Notes under the pieces: model-generated
The model's database searches: none
What the model was told of the DNA's origin: nothing
What the model saw: the letters and a program-made list of their open reading frames with translations, nothing else
Source of the DNA: Mesocentrotus franciscanus
Lineage: Eukaryota; Echinodermata; Echinoidea; Camarodonta; Strongylocentrotidae
Direction of reading: 5' to 3'
DNA: 64,000 bases
NCBI GenBank assembly: GCA_037976565.1
Contig: CP137674.1
Span: forward strand, 6,188,198-6,252,197
Shown: piece by piece, positions 23,557 to 35,609 of the stretch
How positions within the stretch are numbered: the stretch's first letter is position 1
Layout: each line of letters starts with the position of its first letter
Program-made: the position numbers and the translations under genes

Positions 23557-23584
23557 TTATTATAGATTTAAAAAAAACGCTACC

Positions 23585-23843
23585 CTGAATAACGGGTCAA
23601 CAACATACTGAATTGGATGGACACCCAACCCCACCACAAGATATGCGGAATGCGGGCTTAAATATATATCAATGGCAGATCAGGGTAGCGAATCGGCGGC
23701 GGCTCTCCCCTTTTGTTTTAGGCGGCCTACACACAAAAGGGAAAGGGAAAGGGAAAAGGGAAAGGGAAAAGGGAAAGGGAAAAGGGAGAAAGAGAAAGCG
23801 ACTGAGAAATGAAAGAGAAAAGAAGATAAAAGAGAAGAAGATA
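23585..23843. repeat. repeat R, 5' part (host of the nested insertions)
   Basis: Matches 40650-40925: both have a TGGA(T)GGA(A)ACCCAACCCCA segment, GCGAATCGGCGGCG and CTCTCCCCTTTT, then a long purine-rich run. Its 3' continuation is displaced to about 31584-31960 by the SINE and the long-TIR transposon. Confidence 0.75.
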
Positions 23844-23883
23844 GGCGTTGTGGCGTGCGCCTGTAATCCAGCTAACAGTGGAA
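23844..23883 (+). mobile_element. 5' piece of a SINE with 7SL-like head, split by transposon
   Basis: Begins GGCGTTGTGGCGTGCGCC then TGTAATCCAGCTAAC. The uninterrupted relative at 39331-39510 shows that this piece joins directly to 31442-31583. The break carries a GAA duplication (23881-23883 and 31442-31444). Confidence 0.75.
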
Positions 23884-25321
23884 TAGTCCATGGGCCAAGA
23901 CCAGAAATTTGGGTTATTGGTACCACTCAAGGTGGCAAGATCTATTTATGCATTTTGAAATGTCCTATATCTATACATAATATTTTGATATGATAGCATT
24001 TCCAAACTGGCAGCTTAGTCATATAATCAGCAGTTTCCATGGCAACACAACACTAAAACCAGTATTATTCAAAGAAACAGTTAAAGTCATATAAAAATTA
24101 TAAAAACACTTTTGAGTGCGTTAAAATGTACAGTTTAGAATACCTCACCATAAAGGAAAGTAATGAAATGCAATTTACATCACCATTTATAACGGTTGCC
24201 ATGGTAACGACCCCAGAATAGCCTAAAATCAAGGATTTTGGAGTAATTTCAGTAATATATTAGACCATATACTCATTCAAGACAAGTTAAAGCCCCCTTT
24301 CCAAAATAATGACAAAACTATATGACTAAGCCATCATATAAGCCAAGAATATGCTATATAGTACCATCCCATTGTTACCATGGCAACATGAATTAGAGTT
24401 AACAAGATGCCCTGTTCGGTACTATATGACATATTTTGGCTATATCTCGGGATTGGAGAGGTGTTAAAAGTTCATTTTGGTGTCTATATCCAGGTTTTCA
24501 GGTACAAGGAACACAGCTAAAGCATTATTTTTGACATTAACATAGGACATCACAGCTAATTTGCATAAATTTGCATAAATGTGCATAAAATCAGAGCAAA
24601 ATGACCATAAAAGTATAGTCTGCCAATGCATATTACAAGCTGTTTCTTATGATTGAGAAAGATAGAACACTGTAATGACTACATTAGATGCCAGAAAACT
24701 TCATTTGAGTGTATGCAATGTTGGAACCAGCACAGATTCAATTTACATTGCTATTCATAACGGTTGCCATGGTATCGACCCCAGAATAGCCTAAAATCAA
24801 GGATTTTGGAGTAATTTCAGTAATATATTAGACAATATACTCATTCAAGACAAGTTAAAGTCCCCTTTCCAAATAATGAAAAAATTATATGACTAATCCA
24901 TCATATAAGCCAAGAATATGCTATATAGTACCATCCCATTGTTACCATGGCAACATGAATTAGAGTTAACAAGATGCCCTGTTCGGTACTATATGACATA
25001 TTTTGGCTATATCTCGGGATTGGAGAGGTGTTAAAAGTTCATTTTGGTGTCTATACCCAGGTTTTCAGGTACAAGGAACACAGCTAAAGCATTATTTTGG
25101 ACATTAACATAGGACATCACAGCTAATTTGCATAAAATCAGAACAAAATGACCATAAAAGTAGTCTGCCAATGCATATTACAAGCTGTTTCTTATGATTG
25201 AGAAAGATAGAACACTGTGATGACTACATTAGATGCCAGAAAACTTCATTTGAGTGTATGCAATGTTGGAACCAGCACAGATTCAATTTACATTACTATT
25301 CATAACGGTTGCCATGGTATC
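23884..25321. repeat. left terminal inverted repeat of the long-TIR transposon
   Basis: About 1.44 kb, the reverse complement of 30000-31441. It contains two tandem units of about 555 bp (from about 24190 and 24757). Six copies of a palindromic GTTRCCATGGYAAC-type motif lie at 24033, 24195, 24374, 24763, 24941 and 25308; the last marks the inner edge of the arm. Confidence 0.9.
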
Positions 25322-26766
25322 AAAACTGTCCCGAAGAATATTACAAACAAAATGAGAATAAATGAGTCAAAGGTAAAATATGAATGCCAGGAAAATTTGT
25401 GTCTGTTTATTATTAAAAACGCCTTCTTTGGGCAGAAATATTACAGGCGATTTGGACGAAGTCTCAGAAACTATTTCGTCATATTCTCCCTTTCCCATTT
25501 GTTTTACTCTTGAATTTAAGTACATGTAGTCCATTATGACCAAAATGTATTCACAATCTCAAAGCCAGGAAAAAAACAAATATACCTTTGAGACTTTTAC
25601 ATTGACTGTCCGAAATGATGTAACTGATAAAATATATCAAGTAAATCTTCGGGTTTAACCTACAAGACAAGTGTCCTTTCCATGTGATCTGGAATTGTAA
25701 TCCTACCCAAAGTTGTCACCATGACTTTGCTAATAGCAGCTTATTTGTCAATTGGATACTGGTGACTTGTGGTAAATAGATCACACACAATCACAGGTGA
25801 CTGACTCTTCTTTTGTCTGCAACAACACCTCTCTTTGTTTTCATCCTGGATTGACAAGAAGGAGGAAAGCAACATCTACTACCGGTACATGTATTTTCAT
25901 CCTCACTTCGACAAACTTTCTTAAAGTTACTCCTGCAGTCTACACGTTAATTAGGGAATGCCGTCATCTTACTCTCTTACTCTTAAATATTTGTTTCCTA
26001 CATTTCTCTTGGAACAAATATTCATCTCACTTAAATATATCATGTGTCTGTGTCTGAAACGTCTACCTTGACTTCTGCCACTTCATCTTCATCTTCATCA
26101 TCTTCCTGCTGGTTTGTGCAGGTCTGCAGTTTGCACATGTTAGTGCATTTCAGTTGTTCACGAGGCAGGGAGTTTGCAGGCATGGACACACTTGCAGTAC
26201 ATCAATTGCAACACGGATTCCGTTGCTGCTGAGCCTCGCATCCATACTATGGACAGATTGCCGTTGCCATCTGTGGTCCACCCACAGGTCTTTGGATCTG
26301 TGACTACGGGTTGACTCACAAGGCAGCGTCGCCATATTACAGCCTGGTAGTGAGCGGGCGAAGAACATGCATGTGCAAAGAGTCTTTGCATGGAGGTAGC
26401 TGGCTGGAGTCTACCTCTCCCTGTTTTGCATAGAAGAGGTGGTAGCGGAGTTCATTGACCAGGTCGCAGCTTATGGATGTGAATGTGGATGCATACATGC
26501 GACACACAAACTCCTGTATCTTGTCAATTAGGTTTGTTGAAACATCCCATTCTTCACCAAGATGCTGGAAAGTCAGGAGCTTCGGTGCACCCAGGTTTCC
26601 ACGTCCTGCAAACGCACTGACTGTGTCGCAGCCAGTATAAAGGCGATAGAGCCTGACAGACATCTTCACCCCAAAAGCTTGCAAGTTTGCAAACATAAAT
26701 GTACCCGATGCAGTTCTTTGTCCGGCCAGACTTCTCAGAAAGCAGGTCAGCTTCTTGCTAAATTAG

Positions 26767-28239
26767 CTGTCCCACGGCGCCGGCTAAGCCTACCGTGTGC
26801 CACCGTGTGCCACCGTGTGGTACATTTTGTGTGGTCGATGGAACACGGTAAGAGCCTGTTAGTGGCCAAAGAGACCAGGCGAGACCCGGCGAACATTTTG
26901 GGCATGCCCAAAACTTTCACTGTGTGGGTACAAGCGGTGACACACGGTGAGAACCCGGTATGAGGACGATAAAACGGCGGGCTGGTACAAGGCCGTTATG
27001 GACCCGTTCGTGGGGCAGTGAGAACGGTGACGACTTGCCATAATATTCTTTCACATGATTGGTAATGAGAGCTTCCATTTCATTTTTTTGAGAGGGGCGT
27101 TTCCAAAACTAGTCTTTACCTTTAAATAAGAGCCACTTCCCCCTTCTCATAAAAGACTCGTCTCCTCTGACAAATTCCTTATCAAAATCTAATTGGTGCC
27201 ACTTTTCTTTCAACAAATGCACATTTTACTTTATTATAAATGCCCATTTCCCGTTCTCATGAGTGCTCCTTTTCATATATCTTAATTAAACGTGCCCTCA
27301 TTCAAAGCAACTAAGAGCAATTTCCCCAAAAGCTCGCTGGCATTCATAGATGATATAATGATGTTACTTGATGTTACTTATCAAAGGTCTTTTAATTCAG
27401 TCTTCCGTTATGAGAATGTGCTATACCCACATGTGGGTATAAGCACATTCTCATAACAGAAGACTGAAAAGACCTTTATATGATGTAAATTTTGCACTGC
27501 GACCTCACAAATCTGAATTCGCTCACTCACAAATGAAAATTCAGACCATGACCCCCAACTGCAAAGTATGATTTGTGTTCATATTGGTGTAAGCTTTCAG
27601 TACATGTATAATTTGACCATTTTGTGACATTTTGTGACATTTTGTGACATTTCTTCGCTCAGCTACTTTAAGCAACATCTTGTATGATGTATCAAGAGAA
27701 ACAATGATTGAAATTATCTCTGATAATGTAAGTGCACAATGTAGGTGTGTATATACATACCAATGTCTAAAGAAAGGTGAATATATTTTCGCTTTGAGAT
27801 TTACCTTTGTAGGTGCCCTTTTTTGTTGGTTCCCCCCTCTAATTTGTTAGTTGCTCCGCCGCCCCTGCTTCCATGTTTAGGCATTATGAAGAATTATGAA
27901 GAATTGTCGAGAAGAACGATGAGGACGTACATCCGTGAACTCGAGAACTGAAGTTTGACCGGCAGCTAGGGTGAGTGCCCAGCTTTTACATACCGTGTGT
28001 GACATCTTCAAGGCAGGTATCCAACCGGTGGGGAACCGGTGGGATACGGTGACACTAGCTGGTACGAGCACGTTGTAAGCGGTAAGGAACCGGTATGGAG
28101 ACGGAATGGAAACGTTGAGGGTACAGTGTAAAAATGTAACAAAAATAAAATCTCTGCTGCCCGAGAGATTTTCACTGCTTGTCATTCAAATCAAATGGTA
28201 TGGGCCCGTTGGGCTTAATTAGCCGGCGCCATGGGACAG
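26767..28239. mobile_element. 1.47-kb TIR element nested in the transposon gene
   Basis: The ends are inverted repeats of about 23 bp: CTGTCCCACGGCGCCGGCTA on the left and CTGTCCCATGGCGCCGGCTA on the reversed right. The interior is non-coding, with repeated ACCGGT and GTGCCACCGTG words near both ends. It lies exactly between the EDT part and the GCD part of the nuclease pseudogene, so it is a later insertion. No clear target duplication was found and the superfamily is unknown. Confidence 0.7.
27383..27477. repeat. 95-bp near-perfect palindrome
   Basis: Arms of about 46 bp (AAAGGTCTTTTAATTCAGTC ... and its complement) meet at ACCCACATGTGGGT with almost no loop. It is a foldback element or cruciform-prone site inside the 26767-28239 insertion. 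A triple GTGACATTTT repeat follows at 27624-27652. Confidence 0.9.
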
Positions 28240-29999
28240 AACCATAATACAGACACAGATTATCAGCACATATGTGTCTTCAGCTGTGATTACTATGGAC
28301 CTGTATCCATGCCAGACATGAAGAAACATTCGTGTGTCAGCTTCCTCTTGTGTTGTCTTCAGAGTTATGATTTCTTCCCAGTGATCCTCCACTTGCCACA
28401 TAAAATGACTTATCATGAAGCTTCTCCCTCTTTGCAGGCTGCTTCCACTGATCGACCAAGAGTTTGATGAGGCTTATTTTGTTTGCAGGGGTTCTCAGGA
28501 ATTTTTCCACTGCAAAATTTTGTGACCAGGTGCAATGTTCATCCACTGTTTTCCAGTGTGGTGGAACCTTTGTTGCATCTCTCGTCAGTCTTGATGGACT
28601 CATCCCTGTAGACATTCAACACGACATCAATCCTTACACTATCAGTGCCTTCGTGCAGAGCTAGCGTCAGTGCAGAATCTGCTAGATGTGCAAATGACTT
28701 GCCATCCCCTTCGAGTCTGTGGACAAGATTCATTCCATCGATGATACAAGCTGAAGGCTTTGGAATGAGATCTGCTGGTGACACAATTTTCTCCAGCTCT
28801 GTTTGTCTTGCGCAGAGAGCAACGCTGTTTGCCAGTGACCACGTTATTGGTCCGAGTGGGCGTGCCAGAACCTCTCTAATAGATAGCGCCCTGCTCTAAG
28901 CAATGATGATCATGCGCCCAAAGAGGTTTCGGTCTGCCTTCACGATTAACTGATTCCATTTAGCTTTGTAACCAGCCTGCTTTTTATTTATGTTAAGGAA
29001 GGTCTTCTGGCTCTCTTTCTTCATATTGTCATGAAATTTCACAGTGGGTTGCTTTTTCTCCAAACGATCTTCTCTGAAAGTTCGGAATGCTTCCTTTCCA
29101 ACTTTGTGAGCTTTCAGCAGGTCATTGGCAATATATCTGGTGGGATCCGGATTCCAGTAGACAAGTTGACCAACTCCGTTTCATCATAGCCCAGCTGTTC
29201 TCGATTAGTTCCACAAATTAACAAACATCGGTCTCATCTATCCTTATCCGGCTTAGTTGCAGGTCTGGATGATTGAAGTGCTGAGAACTGTTTCTGCTGA
29301 CAATGTCTCTCAACTCCCTCAAATATGAGCTTCTGTACTCAGATGTCAGGTAGTACCTACTGACAGCTTCTGGTTTTAGGCTGAAGCCTTCTCCCCCCCC
29401 CCAGTGGTCTTTATGTCCTAGTTGATGGTTTTATTCAATTTTTTGGTCGACTGGGATTCTGCCAAAGAGGTCCTACCAAGTTGTGCAGAAAATCTCTGGC
29501 ACTGCATGAACAGTTCATGCACATCTGGGTGATCAATGGCCAGCCGGGACATTTGTGCATAATAGTAGGGAAGATGGCGTGCATAGTTTAGTTTGTCGTC
29601 GGCGAAGCACCAGGGAATCATTTCACGAATGGAAGCGAGGTGCATGCACCCAGACACCCTCTCTAGATTCCTGAACCCGACCTAGCATATAACCTCGACC
29701 ATGTCCACATATGACATCCAGAAGGCCGAGAGGGTCTGTCTCAGGTAATCAAGGTAGACATCAAACAGCTTGAAGATGGGCTCAAAGGACTGATTCTCAA
29801 TCATCTCACAGCCAGCAGCTTGAGAAACATCTTCACACAGGCTGTTCACGACTCTGAGGCTTTCTTCCAGGTGAACCTGGTCGTCAGTGTGGTTAGTTTC
29901 TAGACAAGGTAGAAAGCCTTTCCATGTCTGTCGCATAAATGCCTCGTACAACAACTTGTATAGCCTGACTGCACGGTTGTACGGCTATTCTGGGGTCGA

Positions 30000-31441
30000 T
30001 ACCATGGCAACCGTTATGAATAGTAATGTAATTTGAATCTGTGCTGGTTCCAACATTGCATACACTCAAATGAAGTTTCCTGGCATCTAATGAAGTCATT
30101 ACAGTGTTCTATCTTTCTCAATCATAAGAAACAGCTTGTAATATGCATTGGCAGACTATACTTTTATGGTCATTTTGCTCTGATTTTATGCACATTTATG
30201 CAAATTTATGCAAATTAGCTGTGATGTCCTATGTTAATGTCCAAAATAATGCTTGAGCTGTGTTCCTTGTACCTGAAAACCTGGGTATAGACACCAAAAT
30301 GAACTTTTAACACCTCTCCAATCCCGAGATATAGCCAAAATATGTCATATAGTACCGAACAGGGCATCTTGTTAACTCTAATTCATGTTGCCATGGTAAC
30401 AATGGGATGGTACTATATAGCATATTCTTGGCTTATATGATGGATTAGTCATATAGTTTTTTCATTATTTGGAAAGGGGACTTTAACTTGTCTTGAATGA
30501 GTATATTGTCTAATATATTACTGAAATTACTCCAAAATCCTTGATTTTAGGCTATTCTGGGGTCGATACCATGGCAACCGTTATGAATAGTAATTTATGT
30601 AAATTAAATCTGTGCTGGTTCCAACATTGCATACACTCAAATGAAGTTTTCTGGCATCTAATGTAGTCATCACAGTGTTCTATCTTTCTCAATCATAAGA
30701 AACAGCTTGCAATATGCATTGGCAGACTATATTTTTATGGTCATTTTGCTCTGATTTTATGCACATTTATGCAAATTAGCTGTAATGTCCTATGTTAATG
30801 TCCAAAATAATGCTTTAGCTGTGTTCCTTGTACCTGAAAACCTGGGTATAGACACCAAAATAAACTTTCAACACCTCTCCAATCCCGAGATATAGCCAAA
30901 ATAAGTCATATAGTACCGAACAGGGCATCCTGTTAACTCTAATTCATGTTGCCATGGTAACAACGGGAAGGTACTATATAGCATATTCTTGGCTTATATG
31001 ATGGATTAGTCATATAGTTTTGTCATTATTTTGGAAAGGGGGCTTTAACTTGTCTTGAATGAGTATATGGTCTAATATATTACTGAAATTACTCCAAAAT
31101 CCTTGATTTTAGGCTATTCTGGGGTCGTTACCATGGCAACCGTTATAAATGGTGATGTAAATTGCATTTCATTACTTTCCTTTATGGTGAGGTATTCTAA
31201 ACTGTACATCTTTACGCATTCAAAAGTGTTTTTATAATTTTTATATGACTTTAACTGTTTCTTTGAATAATACCGGTTTTAGTGTTGTGTTGCCATGGAA
31301 ACTGCTGATTATATGACTAAGCTGCCAGTCTGGAAATGCTATCATAACTTTTTACATATATATATGCCCAACAAACAAAAAAAAAGTACAAAGGTTATGC
31401 CACCTCTGGTGGTACCAATATCTCGCCTGGCCCATGGACTA
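30000..31441. repeat. right terminal inverted repeat of the long-TIR transposon
   Basis: Reverse complement of 23884-25321, with the same two-unit internal structure and the same palindromic motifs. The decayed gene reads outward from its inner edge. Confidence 0.9.
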
Positions 31442-31583
31442 GAAGTTACAAACTGATTCAGCCGAGGACGCAGGTTCGAAACTGAATCGCGTCTTTCGGA
31501 TGGTGACGTTAAAGGTCGGTCCCCAGACGTAAATAATCATATCTGATTGATACACGTCTGTAAAAACCCAATACACACACTAA
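31442..31583 (+). mobile_element. 3' piece of the 7SL-like SINE
   Basis: Continues the SINE after the transposon: AAGTTACAAACTGATTCAGC, a B-box-like GGTTCGAAAC, the central GGATGGTGACGTTAAAGG with GGTCGGTCCCCAGACGTAAA, and a (CA)n-type tail. Confidence 0.75.
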
Positions 31584-32630
31584 TGAGGAAAGGGAGAAAG
31601 AGAGAAAAGGAAAGAGAGAGGGGGTGAGAGAGACTATTAAAGAGAGGAAGAACACGAAACTTTAATCTACACAAACAAATTACATTTCCTGCGAGTTAGC
31701 TCGACATTTTCCTACTATACTTAGGGGGCAAAATAGGTTTTTGGGGACATGGAATGTTGTAAAAGGTCGTTGGGTATCAACGTGTTCAGGGCACCTCCCT
31801 GCACAATTTTTAGGTGGACTACCTTGATACTATGCTGCTGAGAGAAAAAAATGGCCGCCATGTATAACTACTGTTGAACTATTTTGGATACTACATTTTA
31901 AGGGAACCCCATTTTACCATGTGTGAGTCGTCAGATGGGGAATTAAATTTCCTACAAAATGATATCGCATTCAATAGGTTTGAAGATAATTTTCATAACA
32001 ATTTGGAGCCCAAAATTATTTTGTTTGTTGGTAGTTTTTTTAATAATTGTTGTACAATTTTTTCCGAAAATATAAATGGCCCCAAAATACGTATTTCTCC
32101 GTATTTAAGAAACTGTAATGACTACTGACTCGGAATTTTCCGAAAAAAAATGTCCATGAGGATGGTTATACTATATCCAAATTCAAATTTCATTGCTCTT
32201 CTAACAAAAATGTTATAGTGCTCTAAAGTTGATACTTTGATATTAGCTAAAACGGCAATTTTGGTTGCCAAGGGCTGTCTTCTCTTTAGCAACGCTAATA
32301 CAGTGAGATGAAAAATAGAGTATATCGCGAGTAAATGCTTACCTTAAACAGATGACTATTTTGATAGGTAGTGTGATTTCAGATGATGCAGTTTCATCAT
32401 ATGTTAATGATATTTTTTTTAGTTCCCGTTGCTATGGTAATCGTATGCCTGCCAACCTATATAAAATGTTATCAGAAATCCAATTAGGCTATCGGTCAAA
32501 GAATACATATAATAAGTCCTGATCCTAAGTGACATACATGATTTGCAGTCTAATTCATTGACATAGTACAGCGTGTGGTTCAGAACTTTTACACTACCCC
32601 CTCCCTCCATTGAAATCGCCCCCCCCCCCC
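31584..32630. repeat. repeat R, 3' part and AT-rich continuation
   Basis: From GGAAAGGGAGAAAGAG the text follows 40925-41270 (shared GAAACTTTAATCTACAC, GGACATGGAATGTT and GTTGGGTATCAA). A later part (32480-32610) matches 41340-41460 (GGCTATCGGTC). The 84-codon ORF at 31874 has no recognisable family and is not conserved in the other copy. Confidence 0.65.
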
Positions 32631-32639
32631 ATCAAAATC

Positions 32640-33375
32640 ATGATAAATTTTGGGATTAGGGTAATATGTTGTGTAGGGCATAGTGTGTGTTCAGAAACGA
32701 TGTAGATGAAGAAAACAAATCAAAAAGGTCTGAAACGTATAATAATTGGTCGAATAGGCAGTTTGACCAATTTTAAAGTTTAACGTGCGCACGGACATGG
32801 GTGTGACCAAAAATTACTCATGAAGTTAAGTTTATGCATATCAAATATCAATAATATCATGATCAATTTTGGGATTAGGGTAATATGTTGTGTAGGGCAT
32901 AGTGTGTGTTCAGAAATGATGTAGATGTAGACAAATAACAAAAAAAGGTCTGAAACGTACGTGTAGTAAATTGGTCCAATAAGCATTTTGACCAATTTTG
33001 AAGTTTGACGCTCGCGTACGCGTACGTCATAACGTGCGCACGGACATGGGCGCGACCAAAAGTTACCCATGACGTTAAATTTATTCATATCAAGTATCAA
33101 TCAGAAATGACAATGTATATGATGGAATATGGTCAATAATAGAAATTAACAAAATGGCGCCTAGCTGACGTCACGCTTCAGTAATAAAACAAATATCTTC
33201 GTTAGGATCAATAATCATGCATAGGGCACATGTCATGAAAATGTCACTGTCATTTAATAACCATGTCATTCATGAGATATAGAGCGAACGAAATCCATAC
33301 AGAAAGAAAGGCAAAAAAGACAGATTCTGACGAAATGAACAGGTGCTCTGCTACGCTACGTGGCAGATCACCGAA
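32640..33375. repeat. hairpin-tailed repeat copy with internal tandem duplication
   Basis: A unit of about 230 bp (GGGATTAGGGTAATATGTTG ... GGACATGGG) is repeated in tandem from 32652 and 32871. It ends with TTCTGACGAAATGAACAGGT and the hairpin TCTGC / GCAGA near 33336-33370. The block is closely related to 59215-59690. Confidence 0.8.
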
Positions 33376-33634
33376 AAGAATAATTAATTAATAATCAGAA
33401 GCATCTTTATTAAAGACTAACTCCATCCCATGCTCCAGTAATCAAATAATGGTATGAATAAGTGAGAAAATTCAACCGGTCGCATCGTAACTTAGCAATT
33501 TCAGTAGATATACAAAATACATGCATCATTCGAAATCAAAAGGTAAGGTGACAAAAGGGGATTTTAAACACAGTTCCCCCAAAACTCGTCATTGCATTGA
33601 AAGGTTTAAAATAGTTCCAGGGTGTTTATTTAGG

Positions 33635-35160
33635 AAAACAAGTCACATATTGAGCAGTGCTACTGGAATGAGGAAGTGTATTTACATGGAAAATACATAA
33701 ATGATAACATAGGCGTAGTAGAAATTGCTGTACATTATATGTTGTTGAATTGTGAATAATAAGAACAGATATTTAAACACAACGCATGTTCTAAATATAC
33801 AATAGGAACAAACATAAACATATCATAAACAAATTCAAATATACCTTTAATACATGCTGCATTATAATTTATACATGATGTATGGTGACTTTACTATTAT
33901 AACATAGTGAAAAGATATTACAAAACGTTCATATTCCTTTCCATCTGTAATTAATCACAATCTGTAGCTAGTTGTATTATTTGTAGTAGTTCACGGATAC
34001 AAATATGCCGTTCATCGGTTCAAATATTAAATAGTTTATGATATTATATGGTAATGTAATTATATGATAAAAATGAAGAAAAAGAAGTAACAGATTAGCC
34101 GTTAAAATAGTAAAAGTTAACCGTATTTTGTTTGGAAGAAATAGATTTTGTTTCCCTATTCTCTCTCTCTCTCTCTCTCTTTCTATCTCATTGCCAACAC
34201 ACACACCCACACACACGCATCCCCACATACGCCCATAATAAACGAAGATCAAACAATCTCTAAGAAATTACCGTGTATCCTTCATAAAAAGCTACCACGA
34301 TATTCTCCTTTCCCGTTTACCAAAGTCATATAGTACTTTTATCAACCAGCGTAAAGCTTTTATTAGGACTTAAAGGTCGTGTGCAATATTATTGTGGTAA
34401 TAGACATGGTTTCATGGAAGTTCCTTCTGAGGACCATTTTTGGGAAAGCTAAGAAATTAAATCCCTGGATCATTTCTCTTGAAATATGATATAACCGTGG
34501 GAACGAAAAGCATTTGCAACTACCACGAAGACTATTCGTCAACTACAATAACATGTAAATATTGGCCATGCTTTATATAAAGATTACAACAATCTGAAAT
34601 TGAAGATGACGAAACAAACATTATGAATTTTAGGTAAGTCAATATAGCGACAAAGTGATGTTTAACCTGGATAGACAAGTTGTGTCCGTATCGTAATCAA
34701 TATGTATACATGATAAATGACTTATGCATCAAACAAGAATAAGCTGGATGATGGTACAAATATTAGGGCGTAGTAAGTATGTCTATAGTGTATGATGTGA
34801 AGTGGCACTTGAGCTAATGGATAATCAAGAAGGTAATCTTATAATAGAAGAGGTGTCCTGGTCTAGTAGGTACGTCATCGGACTGTGGATCACATAGTTC
34901 GTGGTTCGAGCCCCACCGAGGCACTAATTTCCTTTGGCAGGTAATTAATTTACATTTGCTACTCTCAAACCAGGTGTTAAACGATAGGGGCTGCGGACGT
35001 TAATGTGGTTTGATTGGCTTGTGTGCGCTTGTAAGCTTGTAAAATGGCACCTGGCCGCAATGCTCCCCAGGGAGTGGAGCGTGTGTGCTATCATGTGGGG
35101 AATGGCGATTGAGTCAGAGGACCGGGGTAATGATAACTAAAATTGAAAGCGCTTAAAAAC
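33635..35160. repeat. duplicated block X' in unit C
   Basis: Paralog of 9225-10725 including the SINE (34852-35162). Here it joins directly to unit C sequence at AAAGCGCTTAAAAACGATCG, with no AGT array or LINE end between. Confidence 0.85.
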
Positions 35161-35162
35161 GA
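34852..35162 (+). mobile_element. tRNA-derived SINE, copy in block X'
   Basis: Same A-box (TGGTCTAGTAGGT), B-box (GGTTCGAGCCC) and body as the 10410 copy. Its 3' end is cut off at the X'/Y' junction. Confidence 0.75.
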
Positions 35163-35609
35163 TCGATTATATCTCACTTTTCTTGGGATAATTGTTGCTT
35201 TGATTAAGTATCATTATATTGTATGTTTATTCTTCTTTAAAATGATCCCATATTTGTTATGACATTCCAGTCACGGAATGAGCAGTACATCAGAATAAGG
35301 GACACGTTCACAAGTGAAGAGTTGCGAAATGCACTACACACCAGCCCTGAACTCATCAAAGAAAGAAAGAAAAATGCAAAGCCAGACAAGAGTAATGCAT
35401 TTTGCAGCTTGCCCCTGAGTTTGATGTAATGCGAATTCCATGAGAAAAACAAATCATTATGATTTGAATATAATTTTATAAAAAAATAAACACACTTTCT
35501 AATGATATTAAACATAGTGATAATTGTGCCAGAACAAGAAAGATGATACAATCATTAAAAATGGAGTTTCTAAACTTTTTTGAGGGGTTTACATGAAACA
35601 TCCAAACTA

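Larger units (their letters stand above)
26100..29960 (-). pseudogene. transposon gene with XPG/FEN-like nuclease motifs and Cys-rich C-terminus, decayed
   Basis: Fragments of one protein lie in order along the minus strand. FWMSYVDMVEV is in 29682-29954; IREMIPWCFADDKLNYARHL in 29418-29657; RYYLTSEYRSSYLRELRD near 29290-29350; ACIIDGMNLVHRL and RIDVVLNVYRDESIK in 28539-28784; NKISLIKLLVDQW and LHDKSFYV in 28337-28615; EEADTRMFLH and IVITAEDTYVLI in 28219-28416. After an inserted element come TGCDTVSAFAGRG and LRYHLFYAKQGEVDSSQLPP in 26337-26696. The end is CKCVHACKLP, then a Cys-rich CXC-like run near 26110-26190. The order DG, EEADTR, EDT, GCD mirrors the XPG-N, XPG-I and helix-hairpin regions of FEN1-type nucleases. 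Frameshifts, stops and the insertion make it inactive. This family is common in invertebrate genomes; its exact role in transposition is not known to me. Confidence 0.75.
23884..31441 (-). mobile_element. 7.56-kb long-TIR DNA transposon, Academ-like candidate
   Basis: The termini are perfect inverted repeats (TAGTCCATGGGCC) and the flanks carry a 3-bp GAA duplication. The boundaries are confirmed by an uninterrupted SINE copy at 39.4 kb. The inverted arms are about 1.44 kb each. The centre carries a decayed minus-strand gene with XPG/FEN-type nuclease motifs (26.1-29.96 kb). A 3-bp duplication and an XPG-like nuclease suggest the Academ superfamily, from what I know of it; I could not confirm that by search. 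Another element interrupts its gene at 26767-28239. Confidence 0.8.
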
